From the NCBI GenBank assembly GCA_949126835.1, contig OX421494.1:5126353-5190352 (forward strand): DNA of 64,000 nucleotides. The letters run 5' to 3'. Shown piece after piece: positions 32,740-46,449 of the stretch. The position numbers were made by a program, and so were the translations under genes. Each line of letters starts with the position of its first letter. The first letter of the stretch is position 1. The stretch comes from Anisus vortex. Its lineage: Eukaryota > Mollusca > Gastropoda > Planorbidae. Below the pieces are notes generated by a model. The model saw only the letters and a program-made list of their open reading frames with translations. It was not told the DNA's origin and did no database searches.

Positions 32740-35700
32740 ACTTCATTATAGATAGATCTAGAATATATTAACATACAATTTGTTTATTGTATATCTTTAA
32801 TTAAAACTATGGTGAAATGTATAAAGAAATACAAGCAAACCTCTTTCTTTTTTAAATAATAATAATACCTAATGGAATACTTACCTGTGTGTATATAACG
32901 AGATATAATAACTGCACGCAAGTATTACCCTCCCTTTAAGTATAAAGTGCACTTTGTTTTTAAATGTATCTCATTCATTTATACTAACAATCGCTGATAT
33001 CGCTAATAGTAAGCATTCGGGGAAAGGAAAGGCTTTTTTTAAAATGGCTTTTCTAGACCTAAATACCCCCTTTTTATTCTATTCTTGGGACTTCTACAAA
33101 GCTCATCTCTTTGACCACGAATGAACTGTCCACCTCTTCGTGTTCACTGCTAGAGAAGAATACGTGCAAGCCCCTAGCAAATAAAACCTATTCCCGGATG
33201 AAAAGCCCCCGGTCTGACTGTCCGTAATTAAGGGAGAGACATAAAACTGTAACTGGACCCCCGCCGGCCTTCACCCTGCCGTACTGTCCCAAATGGCTCA
33301 CAGGCTACACCACCAGACTTAAAGCTTCTCAGACTTTCTACATTCCAACCCTTACTTTTTTTTAAAAATCTCTGTGGATACTAGTGGATTGTCGCACGCG
33401 AGTCTAGCTTCCTTCCTGTGCATTTTGTCCCAAGGACATATCTTTTTGAGATTCTCATGTCACATGATCCCCCCCCCCCCCCCCCTCCATTTAAAGGGGA
33501 AGGGGTCACAACCCACGTTTGCCAAAAGAAAGGCTTAACTAAATAATGTCATGTCAATATAGAGTATATTCACCACAGGGGGCTGGAACGTGGCCGCTGC
33601 TGTGTGATATTAACTGGGAGAGAGAGAGAGTGCTAGTGGACATAACTGGTTAAATTGAGCAGAAGAATGCCCGCCCATGGGTTAAAGTGCCATTTGCCGA
33701 TATTGATTTATTTAATAATTTGACGGAAGGACGGACAGCCGGCCTACGAGGCGGGTTGGCGTCGGGGGTGACGTGGTCTTTGGGGAGGGAGAGTGGGGAA
33801 AGCAGGGGTTGAGGGCGAGGTCTGCCCGAACGGTCAGCTGGATCAGATGAGCAACACGGGATGTGTTTGGGAATCTTGACCAGTGGTCAAACTCTGCATT
33901 AAGGTCGCAGATGATAAGTGCTAGAGCCTGTTGTGTAAACGTGACCAGATGGTTAATGATTATGCTACAAGTGCATAATGCTCTTTTCCTTTCATTGTGA
34001 CCAATGAATGCGCTCCTTACTACTGTAAAGTAGCAAAGCGGTCTGCATGAAAGGGCATGGCATCCAGGAAAGTTCTACTGTAAAGTAGCAAAGCGGTCTG
34101 CATGAAAGGGCATGGCATCCATGAAAGTTCTACAGTAAAGTCATGGTAAAGGATGTAGGTCAATAAATCGGCAGTCCTTTTCGAACAAATACACTAAAAT
34201 CTTTGGTCTAAGACGTAAACGCAATTCTTTACGTGGGATCCATCTAAAAACCAATATCTAATTTAAGAAAAAAGCATTGGTTGGGTTGGGAGGGGTGGGG
34301 AGACGTTTGCCAACCAGTGCATATTTTGATGACTGTCATTAGCAAAATTGTTTTGTTGGGATAACCACCAATTATGATTTGTAGTTAATCTCCCCCCCCC
34401 CCCCCCCCCCCCCCGCCTCCCAAACGGAGTCTTAGTTTAATGGGTCCGTCCGCATGCACAGACTATATAATTTCAAACCTATTCATAAGCAAACAATTGA
34501 GAATCTTGCATTGGTGGCAGCGAGACAATTTTTAGATTTACAAACGTGCAATTCGTATTTTTACAAGTAGAGACAAGTAGCTGGAAAGATAAAAATTGCA
34601 AATAGATTGAGAATTAGCACTACAAAATCCTATAATTTGGAGCAAGTCTTCCACGGGCACGAAAATATTTCCGAATTTTAAAGCAGACCATGTGACATCG
34701 AGCTAAGGGCCCTCAAACACAAATATATTGTTATAGCTGTGTAGCCCATATTCTTTAATGTCTACAGTGCACTGATTTAAGTAATATGGAGTTTATTATA
34801 TGGATAACTTGTTCAATGAAGAACACCAATGTTAAAAGTATTTTATGTTATGTTTGCAGTAAAAAAAAGAATTGTCATAGTCTTCTAGTCAAGCATGGCA
34901 GGGGTCTCACTCTAAAATTATTTTTACAATTTCCAAACATTTCACAAACTAATCCCTAACTCTACACACACACAAAATTATAAAAAATAATTCACAAACC
35001 CATTTTCACCGGGATGTATCTAATTTCATTGCTAATTACCGGTTGTGGCTATACAGTCTATAGGTAGCCCAAATAATACAAGTTGGATGATGTTTTATTT
35101 AGATATAATATTGAAAAACAAAAACAAGATGGGAGTTTCATTAACTTCTCAACTGTACGTTGTTATTCACATTTAGACAAAAAATATTTAAGCATGTAAA
35201 CTGGAATAGATCACGTGTGTATGTTTATGTATGTGTGTGTTTAGTTCTACGTGTGTACGTTTATATATGTGTGTGTATTTCCACGTGTGCATGTGTACAT
35301 GTATGTGTGTGTTTGTGATGCGTGTAGTTCTAGACATGTACGTCCGCGTGTGTTGTTCGTCAGGCAAGGGCCCATGTCCAAAACGTCCACAATATCCAAG
35401 TCTCTATGAATAATTGATGCCGAGAAGGTCGGCGGCCAGAGAGTGATAAATTAAGGCTTCGGAAGGGAGGGGGGGGGGGAGAGTGCTAAGGACAAGGGGA
35501 GTGGAGGGGGGTGTAGAGTTACCATAACACGGAAACTTTTGCTGATCAATACAGCTTTTGGAGGCCACCGGTGGGGTGAGAGGGTGGGGTATAGAGGATG
35601 AGGGGGGAGACTACGTCTTCCAAATGTTCCTTTCTCCAACAACATGGTCTAAGAAGACTTTGATGAACAATCGAACATAAATCCAAATGATGAAAATAAA

Positions 35701-38205
35701 CTGGGGGGTGAAAAAAAGAATACTTTTTCGAAGCAATGTGCTGGGCTTACAAATACTTACAATCCGATGGTATGTCTTGGGCAATAAAACTAGTAGAGTC
35801 TTTATCAACCATTAATATAATCAATGTGTGCAAAACATCAATAAATATGAAAGTAAAACTTTAAATTTCCACTAAAATATTAGGCCTACTCTTTCCTATA
35901 ATCAGAGAACGGTAAGAAACTATCCAATATAATTAGTGCTCTTAAGTAAATTGAAAATAATTTTTTATATCGAAAAAGTAGCATAAGATTGGAATGACCC
36001 CCTTAGGGCCTTAGGACATAGATTTAATTATTTAATAAGCGCTCGATTAGTTATTTAAACAACAATGTGCCGTAGGTTTCCATTGGTCCGTATTTTTTTA
36101 TTTTTGAAAATCCATTCCGTTTAGTCTCCCTTCCTATTGGCTAAAATGTATGACTCTTTTTCTGTCTTATATTGTGATAATGATGTATCGATACCACTTT
36201 AAGCTGTTGTCTTTCTTCCTAATAATCCTAATAACGATTACACGTTTCGTGTGCCTTTAAAAAGTCGTAACCCGATTCTGTTGCTAGAGAACGTGTACCA
36301 AGCTGTTGCTCGGCAACATAATACTGTACTGAGAGCTGGGATTATTCGCCCTTTGGAGCCCTGGGTATGAACTGGGTGAGTATGAGCGTTGTGCTCGGCA
36401 GGAGACAATGGCAGCATTCAAAGGAAGCGTTGTTTTTAAACATATACCTCAGAGTAGACTACAAAAATCAATGCCTCAAATACAAAATATTAAGGACTGA
36501 ACGTATAAAAACGCTTTAAACACACACACACACAAATAATAATTACATTTACGACGATAACAAAAATTCTTATTTAAAAAAAAAAAACGTCATTTTAATG
36601 GACAATCATAACATTTAAAAAAAAACCACTGGAAGACAAAAATACTAGAAGACAAACAAAATTTTTCGTAGATTTACAAACACTGCTTTTAAAACAAACC
36701 CAGGGCTATGTTGTAAGACTTCCCCGGTAGGAAAAACCATCTGGCTATTAAAAAAAACCACTTTAATAGATCAGAATATTTATTCCAAAACAATTCAAAA
36801 GCGTTTATAAAGAAAATTGATCGCTTTTTTTTTACCTCTAAGCCTCCATATCAAGTTTACACACACAGATAATTGAGCCTATGTATCGCAATAATCATCA
36901 ATAAATCTCTTTGCTTAGAGAACGCCGGCGTATTGTTACAATCTGTATTAAGCAAAACCAACTGTGTAAATGAAGTACTTGCCAACTTTAAACATCCAGA
37001 TAAAATGTTTTAAATGGTTGTGTCGCGTTCTTTTTCTTTGTGTTTGACAGTGAATGTAACATTGGTGAAACTGATTATATTGTAATAGTATGTGTGGTAT
37101 TGATTTTTATCAATTAACAACTAAACTAATTATTTAAAAAGTATTCAGTAATTGTACTTAGACATTTGTGTAAATTTTATTATTATTAGTTTTATTTTAA
37201 ATTGCGAGTTATTACTGGTATAAATGTATATATGCCAGTGACATTATTATTATTAAGAAATGAAAAGGAGTAAGCTCCCTTTATCTTTGAGCAGACGTAG
37301 CTGGTATACCTTTTTTACTCCCTTTATTTTAAGTTGCAATGTCTGCAATCGTCAATCGTCAATGCATGGTGCAAAACTTTGCTTCGATTTTTCGACCACT
37401 TCCCGTGGTCCGATCGAGCTGAAATTTGGACAGCAGATTTGGGGCGCCTAACAATACATCCTATCAAATTTTCAGTTAAAACGACTTAATAATACTACAC
37501 TTATGACAATATTCATTTCTTAAAAGGAATGTATAAGAAATATTTTGATTTCGCGTTAAAAATGCCTGTGAAACTTTTTATAGTTTTTCGGCGCAAAGCT
37601 ACGATTATTTTTAGAACAATTCATACGGAGTAAGGAGATATTTTTGAGATTTGCAACACAGATATTTTTTCTGTACGTTTCATTTGCAGTAGTCAATCAA
37701 TTATTTAATTACATGATGGTAAACTTAGTTTGCAAATAAAGGGAGTATAATAAAAACTTCGTTTTTACGGTTTCCTTGTTTTATATTTCATGTGTGTGAA
37801 CAAAGTTATGTAACAAAAGTAATGTAGTTATCATATCAAATGTTATGTAATATGTTCTTAACTGTTGAATCAAATCTTGAAGTAAGTAAACTTGAATATT
37901 GACTTGCTGTCGAAGAGACAGTGCGTGCATCTCAAATAATTGAAACAAATAGAGGAAAACATGCTGTTGATTACCTAAAGAATAAAACTTAAGAACGCTA
38001 CTAAAACAAAATAAAAGAAAGAACTAACAATTATTTGTGAAACTGATTATAGAAACACTATTTTAAAAAAAGGACACAGCATGAAATGTAACATTAGATA
38101 GTGTCATGTCATGGTGGTATGCAAGACTGTAGACTCTAGTGCTGGCTAACAATCCTGCATGTCTCGGGATTACACCCTGGTCAAAAGAAAAGTCTGAACG
38201 TATTT
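32740..38205. other. Long AT-rich interval without recognised gene
   Basis: No exon or transposon protein was recognised on either strand. It contains poly-C tracts (33,470-33,485; 34,391-34,414) and a tandem duplication at 34,021-34,145 (55-bp unit, tactgtaaagtagcaaag). A consensus donor on the minus strand at about 32,883 has no convincing coding partner. Intron sequence is the likeliest reading. Confidence 0.45.
34021..34145. repeat. 55-bp tandem duplication
   Basis: tactgtaaagtagcaaagcg starts at 34,021 and 34,076, and a partial third copy starts at 34,131. The two full copies are almost identical. Confidence 0.85.
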
Positions 38206-38600
38206 CCAGAAGAAAAGACAACCCACTAACAATAAGAAAAGACAACCTACTAGTCTAATTAGCAGTAAAGACAACCCGTCAACAAGAATAAAAGGCAACC
38301 CACTAGCAATGAATATAAGACAACCCACTAACAAGAATAACAGTCAATCCACAAACAAGAATAAAAGACAACCAACTAACAAGTATAAAAGACAACCCAC
38401 TAATTAGCAGTAAAGACAACCCGTCAACAATAATAAAAGACAACCCACTAGCAAAGAATATAAGACAACCCACTAACAAGAATAACAGTCAATCCACTAA
38501 CAAGAATAACAGTCAATCCACTAACAAGAATATAAGACAACCCACTAACAAGAATAAAAGACAACCCACTAACAAGCCAAAACAATCCACTAACAATCAT
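38206..38600. repeat. Degenerate 20-25-bp minisatellite
   Basis: Units of the type gacaacccactaacaagaat recur about 16 times with small length and base changes. A larger block containing aattagcagtaaag recurs near 38,257 and 38,402. Confidence 0.85.
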
Positions 38601-39670
38601 CTAGTCAGAAGATTGATTGAATGTATTTAAAACAACATTCGCCCAAGTGAAACTTTATAAAGACGCATGTGTCAGTCTCAGTATGAGACCAGGGCCCACA
38701 ACTCGATGCAGTAATGTGCCCTAATATTTGAGTTCCAGATATTTCATTTCTAGGAAAGGGGAGAAAAAAACGGTGGGAGGGGTGGGGGGACCGAGGGAAT
38801 AGAAAAAGATTGACAGGACACGCCATCCGGGCAAGAGACTGGTGGGAGGGGGAGAGGATTTGGGGACGGGATAACGGACAGCTCTAACTTTTGCGCCGGC
38901 ATCAAAATCTGAGTCAAGCAAAGCTGGGTGGAATTTCAGATTTATAGGGTGGGGTGAGGAGTTGGGGTGGGCGGGCGGATGAGTGAATGGGGGCGTGCGT
39001 GGTGGGGGTAGGCGGAGGGGGGGGCTGTCCCATTACTGGTGCAGAGCCAAAACGGAAGAAAGAGTTTGGGGGTGGTGTATAGGGGGGGAGAATATGGAGA
39101 CAACACGGGGAAAAGAGGGGAGGGGTGTAGGCTAGAAAGCTGTGTTTTAAGAATCGATATTTACAGACCTGACACTCACTGCCTTACATTATTCCCCCCC
39201 CCCCTGGCCACTCCGCCCAACCCCTTGTTTTCGCGCCTCTCTACGAGGTTATCCATTTTCTCGGATTACGTCATTCAAGACATGCAACAACTTTTTCTTA
39301 TTTTTTTTCTTTAAATCACTTTTTTTTTTCAGTTGCACGAGATAAGGACGGGAGGAGGGGGAGGGGGGGGGGGGCGAGGGAGTCAAGGGCGCAGAACTCA
39401 GCAGTTAACATCTCAGCGAAGCAACAGGTAAACGAAATTTAATTTAAAAAGCATGACAAGTCCGCCATCTTGGATTCACTTGAATTGAAGGACCACATGC
39501 GGCCCACCAAGTGGATTTTGTGGCCCGCCAGTAATCTTACAAAAATCTACTATTCGGGAAATTCATACAGCTAGTACTGATACACATCATATTGTTAATT
39601 TTACATACGTAACATACTTAATATATAATTACCGTGAGTTTGTTTATTTATTTATTTAGATGTTTGTTTG
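38601..39670. other. G-rich spacer
   Basis: No gene. G-rich, purine-rich stretches (38,755-39,120 and 39,350-39,375) and a poly-C run near 39,194 dominate. A short ggcccaccaagtgg segment near 39,500 recalls the hAT family 1 interior but is too short to call. Confidence 0.45.
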
Positions 39671-39671
39671 T

Positions 39672-40262
39672 CCTCTATAGGCTCCTAAGCCGTTTGACTA
39701 ATCGGGTCAAAAGTTAAATGTATAAATTGGAAACGTCCTCCAAAAGAAATGTTTATTTTATAAACAATATTGCCTAATTCGTTAATTTATTTTTAAAAAT
39801 AAACTTAGACCTATTGATAATCACCGTATGTTAAAGTTCTAAAATGAGCGCCATTTCAGAATGACCTCCCCTTAAACGTTAATTTACTATGTTGAACGCG
39901 AGGCCTTTCCAATAATTCCCCTTGCATACAGTTGTTTATTAACGCGGCGTAATCTCCTTTGTAAAAGGTTGCACCAGCAACTTATAATGCTCGATGTTTG
40001 CTTTATTATAATAATTTTAAGTAATACTAACCAAATGTTTTAATTATTTAATGGATTAACGTCGTTTTTGAGAACATCCTTTAATGAGCGAATTTATACA
40101 ATCAATTACACAATAAAAAAAGAACAAAAAAACAAATAGCGAAAGAAACTATCTCACTGCAGTTTTTATTGTAATTTTTTTTATTCTCTCTTAAGAAAAC
40201 ACATTGTGGTCATTCGTTTCTCCGTCATTTTGACGGGCATAACCACTAGTAATAATATTAAT
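39672..40262. repeat. Dispersed repeat of about 600 bp, copy 1
   Basis: Blocks match 51,505-53,165 in the same order: cctccaaaagaaatgttt with caatattgc, ttcagaatga, cagtttttattgtaat, and attcgtttctccgtcatttt. The last block contains the short palindrome ccgtcattttgacgg. No protein is encoded. The class of element is unknown. Confidence 0.7.
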
Positions 40263-40649
40263 AATGATAGTTCATTTTGGTATAATTATTTGTGTCTAAA
40301 TTGTAAATTAAATTGCCATATTATTATTGATAAGTAGTAAAATGATCTAAGATGTATGAGGTATTTTTTCTTTACTAGAGTCGGGTTGTTTGGGGCAGGG
40401 GGGATTCGGCCCTTGACACAATTCTTAAGTGATAAAATGGCCACTCGCCTTTATCCGAGTTTGAGATCCCTTGCTTATATATTGTCAACGAGTTGAGAAC
40501 ATGTAAATGTATGACACACACACAAAATCTTTATTCGAGAAGCAGAAAACAATTTTTGTCCAGAATCCCCCGAAAACAAAAAGAGGAGGCTATTTTTCTC
40601 AGGGTGGGTTTAGGTTTCCAATTCTCCTAATGAGGAGTGCAGTTTTCTG

Positions 40650-40872
40650 CAGGGCTGTGGAGTCGGAGTCGAAGAGTCGGAGGAATTTTGGGAAGGCCTA
40701 CCTGGAGTCGGAGTCGGAGTCAGAAGTACAAAAAACTGAGGAGTCGGAGTTTGAGTCGGAACATTTATCTACCATTTATCAGTCGGAGTCGAAGAGTCGG
40801 AGTCGGAGGAGATTTTGGTACCTGGAGTCGGAGTTGGAGTCGGAACATTTATCTACCGACTCCACAGCCCTG
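40650..40872. mobile_element. hAT-type miniature element with perfect ends
   Basis: The 223-bp element begins CAGGGCTGTGGAGTCGG and ends with its exact inverse (40,856-40,872). The 8-bp duplication gttttctg flanks it at 40,642-40,649 and 40,873-40,880, which is the hAT hallmark. The interior is rich in repeats of gagtcg/agtcgg and has two atttatctacc segments. It has no transposase. Confidence 0.9.
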
Positions 40873-40972
40873 GTTTTCTGCCGTTGTATAACTGTTTTGA
40901 CCTTTCAGTTGAAAATGACAGCTGGGAATGCTGCACGATGGAGGGGAGGAGAGACAAACGCATAAAAAATGT

Positions 40973-41190
40973 TCTTAGCTTAAAATCGTTAGCTACAGGC
41001 GCAGAAGCCTTCCTAGCTTATAATAGTTAGCTACAGACTCACATAAAGTCCTAGCTTAAAATCCTTAGCTGCAGACAGACACAATGCACTAGCTTAAAAC
41101 CCTTAGCTACGCAAAAGACGCCTTGGCTAAAAAGCATTATCTACAGCACGATGTGTCTAGGCTTAAAATCAATATCTAAGTACTGAATGC
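40973..41190. repeat. Degenerate 40-50-bp tandem repeat
   Basis: Words of the type ctagcttaaaatccttagctacag recur five times with growing divergence to the right. Confidence 0.75.
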
Positions 41191-44155
41191 GTCAGCGTAT
41201 TCAAAAATATCATGTTCTCCATTCATCAATAAAGTACATTGTGCCCAGGCATACAATTTTTACGATGTTTCTGCTGTTCAAAGTATGAAAATATCAAATC
41301 ATTTTATACTGTACAAAATGTCCAAACTCAAAATCATTCCTCGCTGTAAGTACAGAATAAAATGTACAGGGTCAAAATAATCTGTACTGTTGTACAAACT
41401 GCTGACGTTGTTTGTGGTAATAGAATAATTCAATGTTTAAAGTTTAGAATAATGTTATAACGTAAAACTTCTCCAGTTTTTAAATAGTTACTCCAACATT
41501 CAAAGGTAAAAGTTTAGAATAATGTTCTACTGTGCAACTTGCCTAATGTTTAAAGAAAACTTCGCAACACGAGAGGGTAAACCCAACAAAGTGCTAAGCA
41601 TGACTGGAATTGAAATACAGGTGCAACATATTATCTATGTGCTTCATCGTAAGGGATAGTTCTTAATATTCCGGAGGCGTTGATGATGCAAACGAATTAT
41701 GGAGGCACTCAAGCCATTGAACTCAAGAATGAACATTGTGAATCAAAGTGGACATCACTTTGTAGAGATCTAACTGGTCTGCTTCTCGTGGCCATAAAAG
41801 ACTTTAAGTGATAGTTTGATATCTCGTGGAACTAGCGGGCGGGTTATAAAACTGAGAAAACACAATTTTAAGATGGCTGCAAGTCATTTTTGTTGCTAAG
41901 CAACGATTTCATTAGCTTCCTTTATGTTAACTGACACAATCAATCATCCGTAGAGGCAAGACGAATTTTCTTTATACAATGACCGCATTTAACGTATACG
42001 ACCAGTATCTTCAATTTTGATACTTAGTGAAAACATTGTCGTGTCGTATGTTCGCATAGCCCAAGAGAAGTATGGCGCCAAATATCGCATTTTCCCACAT
42101 TGCCAATTCTGAAATTTTAGCAGGTTTCTGGTGTCCGTCTACATTTTCCAAAATAGCCAACGTTGTGATTTTAATAAGTTTTTGACATTTGTCTATATTT
42201 ATTCTAAAAGATCGTAGGCTATTAAGCTCTTTATTTAAAACCTACTGCTACCATTTACTAAATGTTTTAAACTTATAAAAATAATTTTGGCCAGTGGAAT
42301 AAAACAGCAAAGTTTTCAACAGACGACAAGTTACGAGATCAAGTGAAGTGTTACTGCGTTGGTTTACACACATAAATAATAGATATACAGAGAGACTCTC
42401 TTCTGCGGGTCTACAGGCCTTGGTATAATCATAAATAGGTAATAACATTATTTTGTTTTTGTGATGTCTCATAAAATTAATGACATACGCACTTTCAAAA
42501 GTCTACAAATATAGCGTTGAGCGAAATGACAATTTTTTTTTCATATCAACACTTCGAGTCTGTATGGACACAGTGGGTTTTGTTTTGTTTTCAACGCTTT
42601 ATTATTACTTATACGTAGTTTATTAGCATTGTACTACCTAGATACAACACAAAGTACCGGGTATGGAATTCGGAGCGATGGTTCGGGATTCTTATAAGAC
42701 GTTTTACTATTTTTGGAAATAGAAAATTCCAGACTTTTACCAGCTCTGGAGAATAAAATCACAATTTTCAATACTTCTTCCAGGCTTGCATACTGAGCCC
42801 TGGTTGATGCGTCGATAAGACATGTCACTCAATTACCAACATCGTGACCCCCCCCCCCCCCCCCTCCCACCGCCCCCAATACTGTCTGAACGCCTGACAT
42901 GTATATCTCCATGAAGACAATCTCGTCCACTCTCCAATGATCAACCGGCTAAACAAACACACAACCCGGTCGCTTAGATTGACAGAAAAAACATGCGCAA
43001 AAAGTGCAGTCTGTTTGGAAGGTAAAAAAAAAAGGAATAACCCAAAAAAAAACAACAACAACCAAACAACAACTAAACAACAACAGAAGAGCCGCCTACT
43101 CAACAGTCTGGAATAAGGTAACTCAATATTTTAAATCAAGGGAAATAATTGAAAGTGGGAAGAACCGAAGAGTGAAATAGAGTTGTTGTTTTTTTTACAA
43201 CAGAAACCATACGACATTAAACAGGTTAATTAAAGAACAATTCTCAACGGAATCCACTGCAGGCTAGTGCAGAACCGGTGCAAAATATGTCACAGCATTC
43301 TCTATAAAAAAAAATCGATATACAAATTAATACGTTTCCTTGTGATTCCGTTGATTCTGTTGCAATTACCTGGTGAACGTTGACGTTAATGCACTAGTGA
43401 GTCGTGGCACAGAACTGACAAACATTAAATGAGTGCTTTATATTTCACCTGTGTGGACAGGTGACAGTATGAACAACAGCGGCGTCGGGCGTGCAACACC
43501 ACAGGTTTGTGAAGAAACAAGAATAAAGCAGAAATCTACGAAGTCTTCAACTCATGGGGAAACATGGACAAATGAAACTATCTTCTTATTCCATTCTCGA
43601 GAACAAGCGCAGATAAATCCCATTTCTTCCAGCACCAAGGCACTGGTCATGGGTAGTCTGACCAAAAAAAGGAAAAAAACATACAACTCAGCCTTATTTA
43701 AAACTCTGATCAAAACAAGACTTTTGGGTGAAATAATTTTCCATACAGAAGTAGCGTCTACAACATATATGATAAGATTTCGTAATGGTGTTTTGTGTGT
43801 GGCTAAATAGTATGTTTGTTGTATTTTAATTGCTGTTTGCAAAGAAATTTAATTAGGTTTCTATCGAAAAATGTTTCTCAAAATATTTAGCAGTCCTAAC
43901 GAGTGGCGAATTCAATTGGCAATTGTCTAGGGCCCTAATAAAAGGCCCCAATGTATTTTCGATATACTGGTACCAGTAAAGAAAAATTCTCCGTTTTTTT
44001 TTTGTTTAACAAAGGCCCACCATTACGATGTAGCTATTTGAGGAGAGGGGTATATAAGCATTTTAAGACAAAAAAACATCCGACGCACTTTCAGTGATTG
44101 CTAATGCATGACCACTTTGAGTTTTATTTTTGTATTGCGAAAGTAATTAATCCAC
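41191..44155. other. Spacer without recognised gene
   Basis: No host exon or transposon protein was recognised. A poly-C run lies at 42,849-42,864. A 125-codon frame at 43,433-43,810 starts at GTG, has no domain, and is not called. Confidence 0.45.
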
Positions 44156-44156
44156 A

Positions 44157-44310
44157 CTAGATGTTGTGTCGGCCATTACAGCTGTGAAATCCTTTCTAGA
44201 TGTCGTGTCGGCCAATACAGCTGTGAAAGAGTGTCTAGATGTCGTGTCGGCCATTACAGCTGTGAAAGCATCTCTAGATGTCGTGTCGGCCATTACAGCT
44301 GTGAAAGCTT
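44157..44310. repeat. 39-bp tandem repeat, 4 units
   Basis: tagatgt starts at 44,157, 44,197, 44,236 and 44,275. Each unit reads on through gtgtcggccattacagctg with a few changes. Confidence 0.9.
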
Positions 44311-44736
44311 CTTTCTGCTACTCCCAGGGGTAATAAAGCGCTCTGATTTATTTCTCTCTGCCGGAGATTCGACGCCCCCCCTCCCCCACCCCTAAATCTC
44401 TACGGGAGGCCAGCCGCGAGGGTCGAGCACTGATCGCATTAGTCTCCGGCGCAGAGAGAGAGGGAAGCTGTCAATGGCGTCGTTGGCACCCACCACTTGA
44501 ATTCGTCATCATTACAAATTATCCACGTCATAACTAGTTTTATAAAAAAAAAAAAGCAACAAACAATGAAAGACAATGGAAAGTGAGTGAGTACCGAGGA
44601 AGACGTTGAATTCTTTTATATTTAGTGCAAGTGTGTGTGTGTGTGTGTGTGCGGGGATTGGGGATGGCTAATTGGTTCATGTTGAGGCGTTTTGCTTTGG
44701 GAAAGTAGGTCGTACTTGCAGGGGCAGAATCTATAT

Positions 44737-44885
44737 CAGGGGTCTGGAACCTACGGTACGCGTGCCAGACTTGGCACGCAAAGTGATTTTCAATGGCACG
44801 AGGAATACCCCTAAAAAGACAGTTCAAGCATCTTCCACAAAGAAGAGATCAGAATTGCATTAGGCTGTTGGCACGCTGAATGAAT
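44737..44885 (+). mobile_element. hAT-like miniature element, family 1, copy 3 (right end missing)
   Basis: It begins caggggtctggaacctacgg and includes ggcacgcaaagtgattttca and ggctgttggcacgctgaatg. It stops where LINE sequence begins at about 44,886. Confidence 0.65.
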
Positions 44886-45110
44886 TTCCTTATCACTTAT
44901 GCGAGAACAAATGCATATAAGTACTTTTTTTTCCCCCAGTGGCAGCATGAAATGGAATGGGTTGCCTAAACAAACCTGGGAAACGGGTAACTTGTAACAT
45001 CATTTAAAACACTTATAAAATTGAATAACTAGACTCAGACCACGGATGAGCGTAGGACGTAATAATCTTCTTTATAGAAATAGCGTATGTACTACATACG
45101 CTAAGGATAA
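44886..45110 (+). mobile_element. 3' end of the second LINE family
   Basis: It matches the complement of 55,800-56,015: ttatgcgagaacaaa, atgggttgcctaaacaaacc, gaccacggatgagcgtagga and cttctttatagaa occur in the same order. No frame is intact. It abuts a hAT-like element exactly, so it may have inserted into it (inference). Confidence 0.65.
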
Positions 45111-45582
45111 TATATCAAGGAAAGAAAATGCCCTGTAAGTCAAAGAGTGCGATGTATATAAGGGTAAATGTATATAAATAAAACATTAGATAAAAGGAAT
45201 TAACTATAAGGACGTATCAACAAAAGACACAAAGACAGATACTGAACTCTACTTTCTAAATTATTCACATAGACTTAAGGCAGCTACACTGCTCTCTTCT
45301 GTCATTTAAATGTAACCAAAGTCCACGAATGTTACAAGAGAAATACATCAAGAAGATTTAGTGTTAGAAAACTGAATCCATTTTTTTTTCAACTACTGAA
45401 GAAATTGTATCTGTGTGGTTTTAATCCCACAAAGAGCTTTGGCTAGTAAACAGACTATTTTAAAGAGATATTATTTCGTATAGTGTTGAGCTAATCTTCC
45501 GTTGCTAATATTTCCGTCAAGATTACGAATACCTAAATATTACACAGTCTAAGAAGGGGAATTAGAGGAAAAGTCACCTAAC

Positions 45583-45761
45583 CAGGGATCGGAAAGCTTT
45601 TGATAATAGTGTGCCAAATTAGGATTTCCCATTCATTAAGCGTGCTAAGAGCCTAAAGTCATCCGGCTTTTTTCTTGTAGAAGAGACTTGAATTCCGCGT
45701 GCCATTAAAAATCGCTTTGCGTGCCAAGTCTGCCACGCTTGCCGTAGGTTGCCGACCACTG
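45583..45761 (-). mobile_element. hAT-like miniature element, family 1, copy 4
   Basis: On the minus strand it begins CAGTGGTCGGCAACCTACGG and ends in a decayed inverse. It contains the family words ggcacgcaaagcgattttta-like and gcacgcttaatgaatg-like. It is flanked by acctaac and acctaaac, an almost complete 8-bp duplication. Confidence 0.75.
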
Positions 45762-45969
45762 ACCTAAACAATCACTAGCGCAAGTCACATATCTATGCAT
45801 ATACCTATCCACTAAACTCTTAACATAAACACCCTCACCACAAGACAGTAGAGTACCGCTAGTCATGTGACTACGCAGACACCAACAGACGCCACATACA
45901 AATGTTCACACAACTTTCAACAGCCCAACTCGTAGCTCAACGAGACATTGCAACCAAGCTTTCAAAATC

Positions 45970-46445
45970 TATAAATATCTTTCTTTTTTTAATACGGATT
46001 TAGGGATTTTAAAAAAAAGGATGCATAGGTCAGAGGTCAATGAAACATTGAATTAAATTTCCACACAACTTTATAGCCTAATTCACAGATCAACAAAACA
46101 TTAGAATTTCAACCATACAAAAAAAATTGAACCAAATTTTCAAAATCAATAAATATCTTTTTTCAAGAAACGGAATTAGAGTCTAGTGGTTTAAAAAAAA
46201 AAACAAGTTTTCAAAAATATCTTTTTTAAAAATTCGGATTTAGAGATTAAAAAAAAAGCATGCAAAGGTCAGAGGTCAATGAAATATGGCATTACATTTT
46301 CACACAACTATATAGCATAATTCACAGCTCAACAAGACATTCGAATTTCAACCATACACAAAATTTAACTTTCAAAATAATTTCTTTTTTTTAATACGGA
46401 TTTAGTGTTAAAAAAAACAAAACATGCATAGTGCAAAGGTCAATG
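45970..46445. repeat. Degenerate tandem repeat of about 160-180 bp
   Basis: Blocks with aatacggatttag, gcataggtcagaggtcaatg, cacacaact and tcaacaaaacatt recur about three times (starts near 45,974, 46,152/46,215 and 46,377), with deletions. Confidence 0.7.
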
Positions 46446-46449
46446 AAAT

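Noticed and set aside
32884..32930. Consensus donor CACACAG|GTAAGT on the minus strand
   Set aside because: The adjoining frame in phase 0 hits a stop and no convincing acceptor or coding sequence precedes it.
35611..35808. Minus-strand 65-codon frame ending near a GTAAGT
   Set aside because: Hydrophobic AT-rich translation without domain or acceptor. It is probably chance.
43433..43810. 125-codon open frame
   Set aside because: It starts at GTG, has no recognisable motif, splice context or upstream signal, and lies in AT-rich sequence.
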